Positions 26,056 through 33,155 of a stretch of DNA of 33,155 nt are shown in pieces. The stretch lies in the NCBI RefSeq assembly GCF_946184425.1, contig NZ_CAMHFP010000022.1, forward strand, positions 1 through 33,155, read 5' to 3'. Under the pieces are notes generated by a model. That model saw only the letters and a list, made by a program, of their open reading frames with translations, was not told where the DNA came from and did not search any database. Origin of the DNA: an uncultured Methanobrevibacter sp. GTDB taxonomy: Archaea; Methanobacteriota; Methanobacteria; Methanobacteriales; Methanobacteriaceae. Position 1 is the first letter of the stretch; the number at the start of each line of letters is the position of its first letter. A program made the position numbers and the translations under genes.

Positions 26056-26064
26056 TTTATATAA
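26056..26064 (+). promoter_or_regulatory. TATA box of the 710-residue adhesin gene
   Basis: TTTATATAA ends 52 bases before the start at 26116, predicting a leader of about 30 nt. The leader ends in a perfect GGAGGTGA ribosome site at 26105-26112. Confidence 0.6.
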
Positions 26065-26115
26065 GGTTAATTATCAATAATTAATTCTTACTAATCGATA
26101 TGAAGGAGGTGAAAA

Positions 26116-28248
26116 ATGAATAGAAAAGCTTTAATTGTTGTATTGTTTATAGTGGTTCTGTTTAGCTTAAATTTCAGTGTGGCTCATGAAATGGATAACT
26201 CTACAAGTAACGAAGTATTTGTTGCATCGGATGAAGCTGTTTCTTCTACAGTTGATTCCAATCAAAATATTTTAAATGCATCCTCTGCAGTAAAAACACA
26301 GATTAATGTTGAAAGTAACACAACTTTTGATGTGGTTGGTGATTATTTCAAGGTAAAACTTTCTGATGTGAATGGTAATGCCTTGAAAAATACCAAATTG
26401 ACATTTGCTATTTCGGGAACAACCTATGTTAGAAACACTGATTCAAACGGAATTGCTTCACTGCAACTTAGATTAAATGATGGAACTTATAAAATTACAA
26501 CAAAATTTGCAGGAAATTCAAATTATAAATCTTCCTCTTTAACAACTGCTATTAAAATGACCAATACAAAAGTTGTTGATGTAGGATTAAGTAATTCTGA
26601 AATTCAAAATATTATTGATAATGCAAAGATAAATAACATCATTCTATTTAAGGGATTAAGCTATTCAAATATAAATTTGCTAATAACAAAAAGCTTAACA
26701 TTGATAAGTAATGTTAATACTGTTTTGAAATCTGGTTCTGGTCCGACAATCACTATAAAAGGCAAAAATGCGTCTCTTACTACTATAAATGGATTTAACA
26801 TTCAAAGTGGAGGGGATGGCATTGTGGTTACTGGTGCAGATTATGTAAAAATCATTGACAATGATATATCCGGAAAAGGCAATGGTATTGTTTCAATAGG
26901 AACCAAATATCTAAATGTTACCAAAAACAGTATTGTTAAAAATTCTAAAAGTGGGATTGTTATAGCAGATTCCGGTTCTACTTATGTATTTAACAATAAA
27001 ATATCCAATAACGGTTTGGATGGTGTAGGTATTTCTAAATCTAATAAAGTTTATATTCATGGAAATATTATTTCAGGAAATGACCGACATGGAGTTTATG
27101 TGGATAAAACTGTTAATGGTGTAAACTATGGTGAAGGTCCTAAAAACATTTACATTAACAAGAATACTATTGAAAATAACAAGCAGGATGGTATTCTGAT
27201 ACAAAATGCTGGAGACAACATAAATATTAAGTCCAACAGCATTGAGTCAAATAAAGGAAATGGTATTTCAATAGCTCATATTGGGGATAATTCAATCCAG
27301 TCAAATGTAATAACTGACAATTATCAGAATGGTATTAAATTTTTTGATAGTTATATAAAGCCAAAAAATCAGGTTATTAGTTATAATGCAATCTATTTCA
27401 ATACTCATATGGATGTTGAAGCTAAAGATACATATTATCAGGACACTGGTAATAGATTAGAGATTGGAGATAATTGGTATACTGATTTTGCCGGAATTTG
27501 TCCTAAGATTAGGTCAAATAATATAAAATTTGTTGTCACTCAGGTAGGCGCAAACAAATTTCAAGCATCTTTTTTAGATTCCAACGGCAACATTGCTAGT
27601 CTTCTTCCGGACAGGACTTTAAAATACAAAACAAATAATGGTCAAACATTAAGCATTACCATAAAAGGTGGAACTGGTGTATTTACCGTTAATGGAAGGG
27701 ATGGCGATATTGTAAAAGCAACAGTTGATTATTCCCAAAGGAATAATGCTTATGATTCAAAAACAAAAGATGTTCCTTCATCAAATGGACAGTCACCAAG
27801 TTATGTTTATCCTTCTATTCCTGATTATCAAATCTATGAAGACATTGGTAATGGTGGTGGAAACGGTAACGGCAATGGAAATGGTGAAGGTTCTAGTGGA
27901 AACGCTAATAAAAGTAATGGATCTTTCACACAGGTAAACAGTGACAATACTGTAAACAGTACTCAAAGCCAACAATCCAGTCCTAGTAGCAATGCAAATA
28001 ATCAGGTCAATGATGTTTCACAAAGTTATGATACTTCAGAAACTACTTCTCAGGAAAGTGCTTCTGAAGCAAGTGCTGGAAATTCAGGTAGTCCGGGATC
28101 CCAGTCCCAATCTGTTGTAAAACAAATTGTACTTGATGAAGAAGATATCTACAGAGTCACAGGAACTGCATTGATAATATTGTTGATAATTTTAACAATT
28201 TGTTTTTATTATCGTGACGATATTAAAGAAATGAATTCTAAAAGATAA
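26116..28248 (+). CDS. Adhesin-like surface protein with Ig-like and parallel beta-helix repeats
   Basis: A 710-residue cell-surface protein. The signal peptide is MNRKALIVVLFIVVLFSLNF followed by SVAHEMD. An Ig-like domain at about residues 60-150 is related to those of the secreted peptidase. A right-handed parallel beta-helix (PbH1-type repeats of about 22 residues such as NGFNIQSGGDGIVVTGADYV) covers about 155-430. A linker rich in Gly, Asn and Ser at about 565-665 leads to a transmembrane segment (ALIILLIILTICFYY, residues about 683-697) and a positively charged tail. It should be anchored in the membrane and span the pseudomurein wall. Such proteins are abundant in gut Methanobrevibacter and are thought to bind host glycans or partner cells; the ligand is unknown. 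Confidence 0.85.
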   Translation: MNRKALIVVLFIVVLFSLNFSVAHEMDNSTSNEVFVASDEAVSSTVDSNQNILNASSAVKTQINVESNTTFDVVGDYFKVKLSDVNGNALKNTKLTFAISGTTYVRNTDSNGIASLQLRLNDGTYKITTKFAGNSNYKSSSLTTAIKMTNTKVVDVGLSNSEIQNIIDNAKINNIILFKGLSYSNINLLITKSLTLISNVNTVLKSGSGPTITIKGKNASLTTINGFNIQSGGDGIVVTGADYVKIIDNDISGKGNGIVSIGTKYLNVTKNSIVKNSKSGIVIADSGSTYVFNNKISNNGLDGVGISKSNKVYIHGNIISGNDRHGVYVDKTVNGVNYGEGPKNIYINKNTIENNKQDGILIQNAGDNINIKSNSIESNKGNGISIAHIGDNSIQSNVITDNYQNGIKFFDSYIKPKNQVISYNAIYFNTHMDVEAKDTYYQDTGNRLEIGDNWYTDFAGICPKIRSNNIKFVVTQVGANKFQASFLDSNGNIASLLPDRTLKYKTNNGQTLSITIKGGTGVFTVNGRDGDIVKATVDYSQRNNAYDSKTKDVPSSNGQSPSYVYPSIPDYQIYEDIGNGGGNGNGNGNGEGSSGNANKSNGSFTQVNSDNTVNSTQSQQSSPSSNANNQVNDVSQSYDTSETTSQESASEASAGNSGSPGSQSQSVVKQIVLDEEDIYRVTGTALIILLIILTICFYYRDDIKEMNSKR

Positions 28249-28331
28249 TTTTTCTTCTTATTTTTTTCTATTTTTAATTTATTTTTCTTTATTTTCACTC
28301 TTTTTAATATAATAAATTATTTAATACATTT
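28249..28331 (+). terminator. T-rich tract after the adhesin gene
   Basis: Successive oligo-T runs begin two bases after the stop codon. An AT-only hairpin (AAGAAA/TTTCTT) straddles the stop, but it is weak. This suits ordinary archaeal oligo-U termination. Confidence 0.45.
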
Positions 28332-28341
28332 TTTATATATA
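28332..28341 (+). promoter_or_regulatory. TATA box of the tocopherol-cyclase-like gene
   Basis: TTTATATATA is about 40 bases upstream of the start. The leader must be short. GGAGGAG (28360-28366) is the ribosome site. Confidence 0.5.
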
Positions 28342-28371
28342 ATATACTATCATAGCTTTGGAGGAGTAATG

Positions 28372-29493
28372 ATGAATAAGAGTGATTTAAAAAGAGATTA
28401 TTATATGTTAAAAGGACCACTTGCCAAAAAGGGTTATGATTGGTGGTGGCATTCTTTAACTGCATATAATAAAAAAACTGGTGAAGAAAAACCTTTTTTC
28501 ATTGAATATTTTGTATGTAATCCTGCTTTAGCTGAAGAAGAACCTACACTTGGACAATTGCCTGAAAACCAAAAAGCAGGTAAAAAACCATCATATTGTA
28601 TGATTAAAGCAGGAACTTGGGGTAAAAACCCAAAACAGATACATAATTTTTACTCAATGAAATACTTTGATTGCCCTGACGATAAATTAAACATTCAGGT
28701 TGGAGATTGCAGTTTAACAGAAACTCATATGAGTGGATTTGCAAGAGTTAGTGAAGAGGATGCTATAAATCACCCGGAATACATGTCTGATGCAGGGGAC
28801 ATGATGTGGGATTTGGATATTGATAAGCAAATCACTTTTAATGTGGGTTATGGTGCAAACTCATTTTTCAGAAAGTTAAATGCATTTGAAATGTTTTGGC
28901 ATGCAGAAGGGATAAAAACTCAATACAGCGGAACTATATGGTTAGATGGTGAGGAATATGAAGTTATTCCTGAAAAATCATATGGTTATGCTGATAAAAA
29001 TTGGGGAGGAGACTTTACCTCACCATGGCTTTGGATTTCTTCATGTAATATAACAAGTTTAATCACTGGTAAAAAATTAAATAATTCCGCATTTGAAGCT
29101 GGTGGGGGAAGACCAAAGGCATTTGGAATTGAAATTCCGCGTAAACTGTTAATTGGATTTTATTATGAAGGAACAATGTATGAATATAATTTTGCAAGAT
29201 TCTGGAATCTTGTAAAAATTGACTTTGACTTTGAAGAAGGCGAAGATGTTAATATCTGGCACATTAATGCAAGTAATAAAAACTCAAAAATGGAATTGGT
29301 GCTTTATTGTAAACGTGATGAAATGATGTTGTTCAACTATGAAGCTCCTGATGGTCAGAAAAGACACAATCGTTTATGGAATGGTGGAAACGGTTGGGGT
29401 GAAATCAAATTATATAAAAAAGATGGCACTTTAATTGATCATGTAAAAATAGAAAATGCCGGTTGTGAATATGGGGAGTATGATGACGAATGA
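28372..29493 (+). CDS. Tocopherol cyclase family protein
   Basis: A 373-residue protein of the tocopherol cyclase (VTE1) family, a double-lipocalin fold that binds long isoprenoid chains. The match to plant VTE1 covers YADKNWGGDFTSPWLWISSC at residues 206-225 (plant: YAEKNWGGAFP..W.W.QCN), a following Gly-Gly-Gly turn, IGFYYEGTMYEYNF, INASNKNSKMELVLY, and a C-terminal WGEIKLYKK strand. The N-terminal GYDWWWHSLTAYN matches the region where the family reads GYFFRV. No signal peptide or membrane span is seen. Methanogens make no tocopherol, so the reaction is unknown; an isoprenoid or isoprenoid quinone-like ligand is likely. The ATG at 28369 is also possible, but 28372 has better spacing from GGAGGAG. 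It overlaps the next gene by 4 bases (ATGA). Confidence 0.8.
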   Translation: MNKSDLKRDYYMLKGPLAKKGYDWWWHSLTAYNKKTGEEKPFFIEYFVCNPALAEEEPTLGQLPENQKAGKKPSYCMIKAGTWGKNPKQIHNFYSMKYFDCPDDKLNIQVGDCSLTETHMSGFARVSEEDAINHPEYMSDAGDMMWDLDIDKQITFNVGYGANSFFRKLNAFEMFWHAEGIKTQYSGTIWLDGEEYEVIPEKSYGYADKNWGGDFTSPWLWISSCNITSLITGKKLNNSAFEAGGGRPKAFGIEIPRKLLIGFYYEGTMYEYNFARFWNLVKIDFDFEEGEDVNIWHINASNKNSKMELVLYCKRDEMMLFNYEAPDGQKRHNRLWNGGNGWGEIKLYKKDGTLIDHVKIENAGCEYGEYDDE

Positions 29494-30188
29494 TATTCTT
29501 TGATATTCTTGCATTAATCATTGTATATGTTTATGTAGCTGTTATTTTCGTAGTGGCTGAAATGGTTTTAAAGACTCGGCCGGAAGTTTCACGTAAATTT
29601 TTGCATATCATGGTAGGTAACATGATATTCGCCATGCCATTTTTCTCAGATCCCTGGGTTATGGTTTGGTTTTTAACACTGCCGATTACAATAGTTTTAT
29701 TCTTCCTGACAGAATACTCTCCAATTAAAATTGAAAATAGCGTAACTGAATCAGGACATGCATTAGGCCTATTCTTCTATGCGGGAATTTGGACAATACT
29801 GATTGCAATATTTGCTACAATCGCTCCTGCAAAGGACCCTAAGTTTTTCATATGGATTGTTGCATTAGCTATTGTCCCAATGGTTTATGGAGACGGATTC
29901 GCAGCCTTAATAGGTCAAAAATTCGGTAAAGTAAAATACACAATCTTTGGAGGTACAAAATCTCTTGAAGGATCACTTACAATGTTTGTAGTAACAACCG
30001 TGATGAGTGTATTTGTATGGATGGTTTTTACTTCAATCGGTTGCACAATGCCTGAATTCAATATTGTTTATATAATAATGATATCAGCCGTTGCGACATT
30101 GTGTGAAGCATTTAGTTATGGTGGAATTGATAACTTGACAGTTCCTGCAGTAACTTCAATTTTATATTATTTGGTGGCTGTATTATAG
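29490..30188 (+). CDS. Phytol/dolichol kinase-like membrane protein
   Basis: A 232-residue polytopic protein with about seven hydrophobic segments, of the CTP-dependent polyprenol kinase family (VTE5 phytol kinase, SEC59 dolichol kinase, related to CDP-diglyceride synthases). Conserved motifs are SRKFLHIMVGN (residues about 35-45), YGDGFAALIGQKFGK (133-147) and GTKSLEGS (155-162), which match the kinase signature GDG(x)A..G..FG and K.S.EGS. It likely phosphorylates an isoprenoid alcohol such as geranylgeraniol or phytol using CTP. The ATG overlaps the TGA of the cyclase-like gene, so the two are co-translated. A hairpin covers its own stop codon. Confidence 0.82.
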   Translation: MIFFDILALIIVYVYVAVIFVVAEMVLKTRPEVSRKFLHIMVGNMIFAMPFFSDPWVMVWFLTLPITIVLFFLTEYSPIKIENSVTESGHALGLFFYAGIWTILIAIFATIAPAKDPKFFIWIVALAIVPMVYGDGFAALIGQKFGKVKYTIFGGTKSLEGSLTMFVVTTVMSVFVWMVFTSIGCTMPEFNIVYIIMISAVATLCEAFSYGGIDNLTVPAVTSILYYLVAVL

Positions 30189-30212
30189 TCACCATTTTCA
30201 ACTTCTATTTTT
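30172..30212 (+). terminator. Stop-codon hairpin after the kinase-like gene
   Basis: TGGTGGCT (30172-30179) pairs with AGTCACCA (30187-30194), eight pairs including one G-U, around a 7-base loop. The TAG stop (30186-30188) spans the loop and the 3' arm. T-rich sequence follows. Confidence 0.65.
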
Positions 30213-30262
30213 TGCATTTTGATTGCCATATTCTGCATCTTGGCAACTTTGATAATTATCCA

Positions 30263-30272
30263 TTTATATATA
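30263..30272 (+). promoter_or_regulatory. TATA box of the 2TM-LytTR-DUF3021 unit
   Basis: TTTATATATA, about 50 bases before the start at 30313. Transcription should start near 30292, leaving a leader of about 20 nt with GGTGAT at 30303-30308. Confidence 0.6.
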
Positions 30273-30312
30273 CTTTAACTAAGTATTATTATCGATAAAA
30301 AAGGTGATAATG

Positions 30313-30588
30313 ATGTCAGATAATTTAAGAGCAAGAGCAGAAGAAAGGGTTAATTTAAAAATTAAATTTTTAAGAAACTTAAAAGCATATATAATTGTCA
30401 ATGCAATATTATTTATTATAAATGCATTATTTTCACCAAGTTTCTGGTGGGTAATGTTTCCAGTATTTTTCTGGGGAATAGGAGTCCTTGCGGACTTTTT
30501 GAAAGCATATGTATTTGTAGACAATTTTGATAGCGATGATTATAGGGAACGTAAAATTCAAGAAGAAATGGAAAAATTAAGGAATTAA
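30313..30588 (+). CDS. 2TM-domain protein
   Basis: A 91-residue protein with a basic N-terminal helix (RARAEERVNLKIKFLRNLKA), two hydrophobic segments (about 29-45 and 51-70) and a charged C-terminal helix (RERKIQEEMEKLRN). This topology matches the 2TM domain, which often accompanies LytTR-type or other histidine-kinase-like regulators. I choose ATG 30313, four bases after GGTGAT; ATG 30310 would add one residue. It begins a three-gene unit with the LytTR regulator and the DUF3021 protein. Confidence 0.75.
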   Translation: MSDNLRARAEERVNLKIKFLRNLKAYIIVNAILFIINALFSPSFWWVMFPVFFWGIGVLADFLKAYVFVDNFDSDDYRERKIQEEMEKLRN

Positions 30589-30591
30589 ATT

Positions 30592-31032
30592 ATGAAGGTA
30601 AATTTATTTGTTTCAAGAGATATTGAACATCCTCATGCTGATATTCATACTAATGAGCTAACTGATAATATTACTAAAGCGATTAATATCCTGGAAAGTG
30701 AAGATCAAAATGAAATGTTGGCTGTAAAAAATGGTTCCGATATTACTCTTTTAGAACTGCAGGATATTTTCATGTTTAGAGTTGAAGATAAACAGGTTAA
30801 AGTTTTTGCTGAAAATAATGAGTATACCGTTAAAAAGCCATTATATCAGGTTGAAGAGAATTTAACTAAAGATTTTGTCAGAATTTCAAAAACAACAATT
30901 GTTAATCTAAAAAAAATTGAAAGAGTAGCTCCATCACTTAAAGGAATGATGTTCATACAGTTAAAAAACGGTTTGAAAGATAATATCTCTAGAAAATATT
31001 TGCCGGACTTTAAAAAAGCATTGGATTTATAG
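30592..31032 (+). CDS. LytTR-family DNA-binding regulator
   Basis: A 146-residue regulator. The C-terminal part (about residues 50-145) is a LytTR DNA-binding domain, recognised by ELQDIFMFRVEDKQVKVFAE, KKPLYQVEENL, FVRISKTTIVNLKKIERVAP and the end KNGLKDNISRKYLPDFKKAL. There is no receiver domain, so the protein is not a phosphorelay response regulator; the short N-terminal region has no known motif. Paired with the DUF3021 membrane protein it matches LytTR regulatory systems of Firmicutes, in which the membrane partner restrains the regulator. It lies three bases after the 2TM gene and eight before the DUF3021 gene. Confidence 0.87.
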   Translation: MKVNLFVSRDIEHPHADIHTNELTDNITKAINILESEDQNEMLAVKNGSDITLLELQDIFMFRVEDKQVKVFAENNEYTVKKPLYQVEENLTKDFVRISKTTIVNLKKIERVAPSLKGMMFIQLKNGLKDNISRKYLPDFKKALDL

Positions 31033-31040
31033 GTGTTATA

Positions 31041-31472
31041 ATGGAATTTGCAGATATTTTTAAAAGCTTAGCTTTAGGTGCTTTTGTTGGTTGTTTTATC
31101 GGACTGCTGGTTGCAGTTTTAATTTCTCTTCAGGTGGGTCCCCAATACATTAGTTTTTCAGGTGTGGATATCATAAATTTATTCTTGGGATGTATTGTTG
31201 CAGGTTGGGGCTTTTCTTTAACAGGTTTGATTTATGAAAAAGAAGATTTGCCATTGCCTTTTCAAATAATCTTTCAAATGGGTATAGGAATGGCTGTTTT
31301 ATTTAGTATTGCAATTTATTTAAAATGGATGCCTATTACTTTAGGAGTAGGTCCAATATTAACCTGGGTAGGTATTGCATTTATATTTGCAGCAATTTTC
31401 TGGTGTGGTTTTTATATTTACTATTATTTGCTTGCTAGAAATTTAAATAAAAAAATAGTGGATAGTAAATAG
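31041..31472 (+). CDS. DUF3021 family membrane protein
   Basis: A 143-residue membrane protein with four hydrophobic segments and short tails, matching DUF3021. Features are LGAFVGCFIGLLVA in the first segment, GFSLTGLIYEKEDLPLPFQI between the second and third, and an aromatic-rich last segment ending YIYYYLLARNLNKK. In Gram-positive bacteria such proteins pair with LytTR regulators and hold them inactive, though the signal sensed is mostly unknown. AGGTG precedes the ATG. The stop codon lies in a shared hairpin with the stop of the converging adhesin gene. Confidence 0.8.
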   Translation: MEFADIFKSLALGAFVGCFIGLLVAVLISLQVGPQYISFSGVDIINLFLGCIVAGWGFSLTGLIYEKEDLPLPFQIIFQMGIGMAVLFSIAIYLKWMPITLGVGPILTWVGIAFIFAAIFWCGFYIYYYLLARNLNKKIVDSK

Positions 31473-31500
31473 CATTTGGGCTATTTACCATTTTCTTTTA
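31465..31500. terminator. Bidirectional hairpin between converging genes
   Basis: GTAAATAG (31465-31472) pairs perfectly with CTATTTAC (31481-31488) around an 8-base loop. The 5' arm holds the TAG of the DUF3021 gene (31470-31472), and the 3' arm holds the TAA of the adhesin on the minus strand (31485-31487). T tracts follow on the plus strand at 31491-31494 and 31496-31499. Confidence 0.65.
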
Positions 31501-33134
31501 TATCCAATTGTCAATAAGATTAACACGATGCATATTATTGTGACAATATATTCTAAATCTAAAGTGCTGTTTTTTGAAACAGAATGTGTGGTTTCATTTA
31601 ATTCATAAGCTTTTTTGTCTTCACCTTGTGATGTTGAATTTTCAACTACAATTTGGGAAGTTGTATCACTATTGCTTAATTTAGAAGTTGAATTAATACT
31701 ATCTGATTCAATCAAATTATCATTGGTATCGTTAGTACTTTTTGAATTAATCTCTTCTTTTTTATTCACATCTTTTTTTTCGTTCGTATTGAATTTTTCA
31801 GTAACATCTCTGTTTTCATTTGTTTTTGAATTTTGATTATTATTGTTTTTTTTATTTGCTTCTTTTGCATCATCAAATTGCTTTTTAAGTTCATTTAATG
31901 AGTTATCCTTGAAGTAATTTCCAAGTAAATCACTATATTTGGTGAGCAAATCAACATTCAAATCTGCAAATAAATTAGATTTAATTGTGGATGTTACTTT
32001 ACTTCTTGGAGTTACATTGTTCGGATCCACGACTGAGGAATCATTAGGATTTTCATCACCCCAATCATTATCATTAAATTGAGTATATAAGTTGTAAGAA
32101 TCCCACCATTTGATGAATATTTCTTTACCGTACGGGGATGTATTATTGGTTATCAAGTTATTGTGGATATTGATAACTGTTTTTGTATCATACATCGGTT
32201 GCTGGATGTAAAATGAACCTCCAGTTTCTCCACCATCATTATTCACAATAATGGAATCTTCAATATTAATATTTCCAGAAACCATAACTGCTCCTCCATT
32301 GGTTCCTCCGGTATTGTTCATAAAAATACATCTCTGAATATTAGACTCACCAGACCAACTGTAATATGCTCCTCCCCATTCGTCAGCATGATTGAACATA
32401 AATATGCAATCTTGAACATCACCGTATCCAAAAACACTAACTCGTATTGCTCCTCCATCTCTTACGGCAGAGTTATTTATAAAAACACAATTATAAATGT
32501 AAGAATTTGCATAACAGGTAGTAATTGCACCTCCGTCATGGTCTGCATGGTTATTGATAAATAATGAATTATTTACTAATAAATAACCTCTGTTCTGTTT
32601 AGTACCATAATTGGAAATGCCTCCGGCATTTGTTTTATCTAATGCAGTGTTATTTATAAATATACAATTATCAACTGTAGCTCCACCAGTTTGTATGGAG
32701 ATTGCTCCTCCAAAATTATCTGTTAATCCATTGATGAAAGTGATATTTTTAAAGGTCACATGGACATCTGGGTTTCTTATAAGAAAAATACTTGATTTTT
32801 CTTCACCATCAATAATAATATCTCTTGGATTGCCGTTTCCTTGAAGAGTAATATTTTTTGTAAGCTTAATGTTGTGAATTTTGTATGTTCCAGGTTCTAT
32901 TAATATTTTGTCTCCAGGATTACAATTATTGATTGTGTTCTCCAAGTCAGCAGAAATATCTTTTAAATTAGAAGTTTCTAGGGTATTGGGTGCATATCTT
33001 ACATATTCATTTGTTTGACTAATTACATCTGTATTTTGTGTGCTATTGTCAATTGCATAAATTGATGTTGTAGTGAGAAATATAATTAGTATTGATGTGA
33101 AAATAAGAAAATGTCTGATTTTAATTGTTTTCAC
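31485..33134 (-). CDS. Adhesin-like surface protein with parallel beta-helix repeats
   Basis: A protein of about 546-549 residues. A signal peptide (KIRHFLIFTSILIIFLTTTS, then IYAIDN) leads to beta-helix repeats (about 60-355) with recurring GGAI and FINN motifs (such as HADHDGGAITTCYANSYIYN). A charged Asn/Lys/Thr/Ser-rich linker follows (about 395-510), then a transmembrane segment (about 525-545) and KRKW. The GGAI/FINN repeats resemble those of chlamydial Pmp proteins, and architecture is that of Methanobrevibacter adhesin-like proteins. The start is unusual: GTG at 33134-33132 is part of the Shine-Dalgarno GGAGGTG, and an in-frame TGA lies just upstream. AUU at 33125-33123, six bases after the site, may be the true start, giving 546 residues. 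The promoter lies outside the window. Confidence 0.83.
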   Translation of the reverse strand: MKTIKIRHFLIFTSILIIFLTTTSIYAIDNSTQNTDVISQTNEYVRYAPNTLETSNLKDISADLENTINNCNPGDKILIEPGTYKIHNIKLTKNITLQGNGNPRDIIIDGEEKSSIFLIRNPDVHVTFKNITFINGLTDNFGGAISIQTGGATVDNCIFINNTALDKTNAGGISNYGTKQNRGYLLVNNSLFINNHADHDGGAITTCYANSYIYNCVFINNSAVRDGGAIRVSVFGYGDVQDCIFMFNHADEWGGAYYSWSGESNIQRCIFMNNTGGTNGGAVMVSGNINIEDSIIVNNDGGETGGSFYIQQPMYDTKTVINIHNNLITNNTSPYGKEIFIKWWDSYNLYTQFNDNDWGDENPNDSSVVDPNNVTPRSKVTSTIKSNLFADLNVDLLTKYSDLLGNYFKDNSLNELKKQFDDAKEANKKNNNNQNSKTNENRDVTEKFNTNEKKDVNKKEEINSKSTNDTNDNLIESDSINSTSKLSNSDTTSQIVVENSTSQGEDKKAYELNETTHSVSKNSTLDLEYIVTIICIVLILLTIGYKRKW

Positions 33135-33138
33135 CTCC
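33132..33138 (-). promoter_or_regulatory. Shine-Dalgarno site that contains the only canonical start codon
   Basis: On the minus strand 33138-33132 reads GGAGGTG, a perfect match to the methanogen 16S tail. A ribosome bound here would begin 4-8 bases downstream, where ACA and then AUU (33125-33123) lie in frame. The GTG within the site cannot easily serve as the start. Confidence 0.55.
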
Positions 33139-33155
33139 CTTCAAATCAATCAAGA

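Noticed and set aside
27846-27900. Tandem DNA repeat or CRISPR-like array
   Set aside because: The GGxAAT-type triplet repetition encodes the Gly/Asn linker of the adhesin; there are no spacers. No CRISPR array is seen anywhere in the window.
31615-31836. Plus-strand frame opposite the adhesin linker
   Set aside because: It is the complement of the Asn/Lys/Ser-rich linker, giving Ser/Phe/Leu repeats, with no start signals.

Overview
The window looks like a chromosome segment of a gut-type methanogen of the order Methanobacteriales, most likely a Methanobrevibacter. The DNA is AT-rich, promoters resemble archaeal TATA boxes (TTTATATA), and ribosome binding sites match GGAGGTGATC. The centre is a complete eha operon for the energy-converting [NiFe]-hydrogenase A. 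Around it lie anabolic 2-oxoacid oxidoreductase genes and large signal-peptide-bearing surface proteins with Ig-like and parallel beta-helix repeats. Genus and species are inferred from gene content; no database was searched.

Layout. (1) Positions 1-4716, minus strand: an HTH-cupin regulator, an AMP-forming acyl-CoA synthetase and vorC-vorB-vorA (vorA cut by the window edge). This looks like a pathway that activates short or branched-chain acids and carboxylates them reductively to 2-oxoacids. (2) 4752-6283: a divergent promoter region, a small protein with a Cys-rich tail, a CPBP membrane protease and a possible decayed small gene upstream of it. (3) 6469-20584, plus strand: ehaA to ehaR, then an Ftr-like protein, a ribokinase-like protein, a polyferredoxin and a CBS-domain protein, all closely packed. 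The complex should use an ion gradient to drive ferredoxin reduction by H2. (4) 20604-26115: a possible gene relic, an amidohydrolase, a secreted cysteine peptidase, an internally deleted uracil permease with upp, and a half-size EamA-like transporter. (5) 26116-33155: two beta-helix adhesin-like proteins flank a tocopherol-cyclase-like/phytol-kinase-like gene pair and a 2TM-LytTR-DUF3021 regulatory cassette.

Most interesting points: the VTE1-like/VTE5-like pair, which could suggest handling of phytol or geranylgeraniol in an organism with isoprenoid membranes; a LytTR-DUF3021 cassette in an archaeon; hairpins that straddle the stop codon at six transcription-unit ends; a uracil permease lacking about 90 residues (TM2-TM4) in frame; a polyferredoxin whose cysteine losses remove exactly one cluster; and an adhesin whose only canonical start codon lies inside its own Shine-Dalgarno sequence, leaving AUU as the likely start.
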